From contig DENA01000036.1 in assembly GCA_002359465.1 (NCBI GenBank), forward strand, positions 121,493 through 127,630: a stretch of 6,138 bases of DNA, read 5' to 3'. Below the pieces are notes generated by a model, which saw nothing but the letters and a program-made list of their open reading frames with translations, made no database searches and was not told the origin of the DNA. This DNA comes from Ruminococcaceae bacterium UBA2656 (GTDB taxonomy: Bacteria > Bacillota > Clostridia > Oscillospirales > Acutalibacteraceae). Position 1 is the first letter of the stretch; each line of letters begins with the position of its first letter. Position numbers and translations under genes: made by a program. Shown here piece after piece: positions 5,882 to 6,138 of this stretch.

Positions 5882-6138
5882 ATGAATCGAAAAAAAGCGC
5901 AGGTCATCGGTTTTTGTGTGACCGCTGTCGCGGGAACGCTGCTGCACTATGTCTATGACTGGTCAGGCGGCGCATCCGCGGCCGGACTTATTGCGCCGGT
6001 CAATGAGAGCGTATGGGAGCATTTGAAGCTGCTCGTCATGCCGATGCTTGCCTTCGCGCTTATCGAGTATTTTACCTATGGGAGACGGCTGCGAAACTTC
6101 TGGCCTGTGCGGCTGCTGTCTGTGCTCCTTGGTATGGG
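5882..6138 (+). CDS. Membrane protein resembling the DUF6512 family (3'-truncated by window edge)
   Basis: 85 codons are visible and the frame is still open at the window end. The start ATG follows GGGGGGA (5870-5876), a moderate ribosome binding site at a five-base spacing. The first hydrophobic segment is about residues 7-25. Then comes APVNESVWEHLKLL (38-51), a segment I associate with DUF6512 integral membrane proteins of Bacillota. A second hydrophobic helix covers about 50-66, then a basic loop (GRRLRNFW), and a third helix begins near residue 75. The function of the family is unknown to me. Only a weak -10-like TATAAA (5839-5844) lies upstream with no matching -35, so its promoter is unclear; it is separated from the preceding gene by a strong terminator. 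Confidence 0.7.
   Translation, partial: MNRKKAQVIGFCVTAVAGTLLHYVYDWSGGASAAGLIAPVNESVWEHLKLLVMPMLAFALIEYFTYGRRLRNFWPVRLLSVLLGM

Noticed and set aside
5743..5958. A 71-codon plus-strand frame after the small-protein gene
   Set aside because: It passes straight through the strong terminator at 5760-5799 and overlaps the membrane protein gene in another frame.

Overview
The window looks like a GC-rich chromosome segment from an anaerobic member of the Bacillota (Clostridia). An Oscillospiraceae/Ruminococcaceae-like source is my guess and rests on three things: a V-type rather than F-type ATPase operon, a clostridial-style FolD beside a separate cyclodeaminase/cyclohydrolase, and strong AGGAGG ribosome binding sites with intrinsic terminators. 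There are no rRNA, tRNA, CRISPR, phage or IS genes. Most of the window is ordinary housekeeping DNA.

Layout. Positions 1-3266 (+) hold the end of a V-type ATPase operon: catalytic subunit A (5' end cut off by the window), regulatory subunit B with a TTG start, and central-stalk subunit D. The operon closes with a perfect hairpin terminator at 3270-3307. Between the convergent D and folD genes lies a degenerate inverted-repeat element (about 3333-3460). Positions 3470-4950 (-) hold a two-gene one-carbon operon, an FchA/FTCD_C-type cyclohydrolase followed by translationally coupled folD, read from a promoter near 4982-5010. A gene-free stretch of about 490 bp (4951-5440) follows; it contains the divergent promoters and a structured 5' leader. 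The leader precedes a 72-residue protein (5441-5659, +) that looks highly expressed. After that gene come a foldable 3' segment and a strong terminator (5760-5799). The window ends inside a membrane protein that resembles the DUF6512 family.

How the genes fit together. Subunits A, B and D form the V1 motor and rotor shaft; the membrane-sector genes must lie upstream, outside the window. The most informative biology is in the folate pair. The FolD has lost two of the three residues that support cyclohydrolase chemistry (the Lys of the YxxxK motif is Ala52 and the Gln before LPLP is Phe96) but keeps the dehydrogenase nucleotide-binding signature. The partner gene belongs to the fold that supplies methenyl-THF cyclohydrolase in organisms that split the two activities. 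The likely reading is a division of labour: FolD as a monofunctional dehydrogenase and FchA as the cyclohydrolase. The main unexplained item is the 72-residue protein, with its strong promoter and ribosome binding site, a long leader that can fold in competing ways, and codon use unlike its neighbours.
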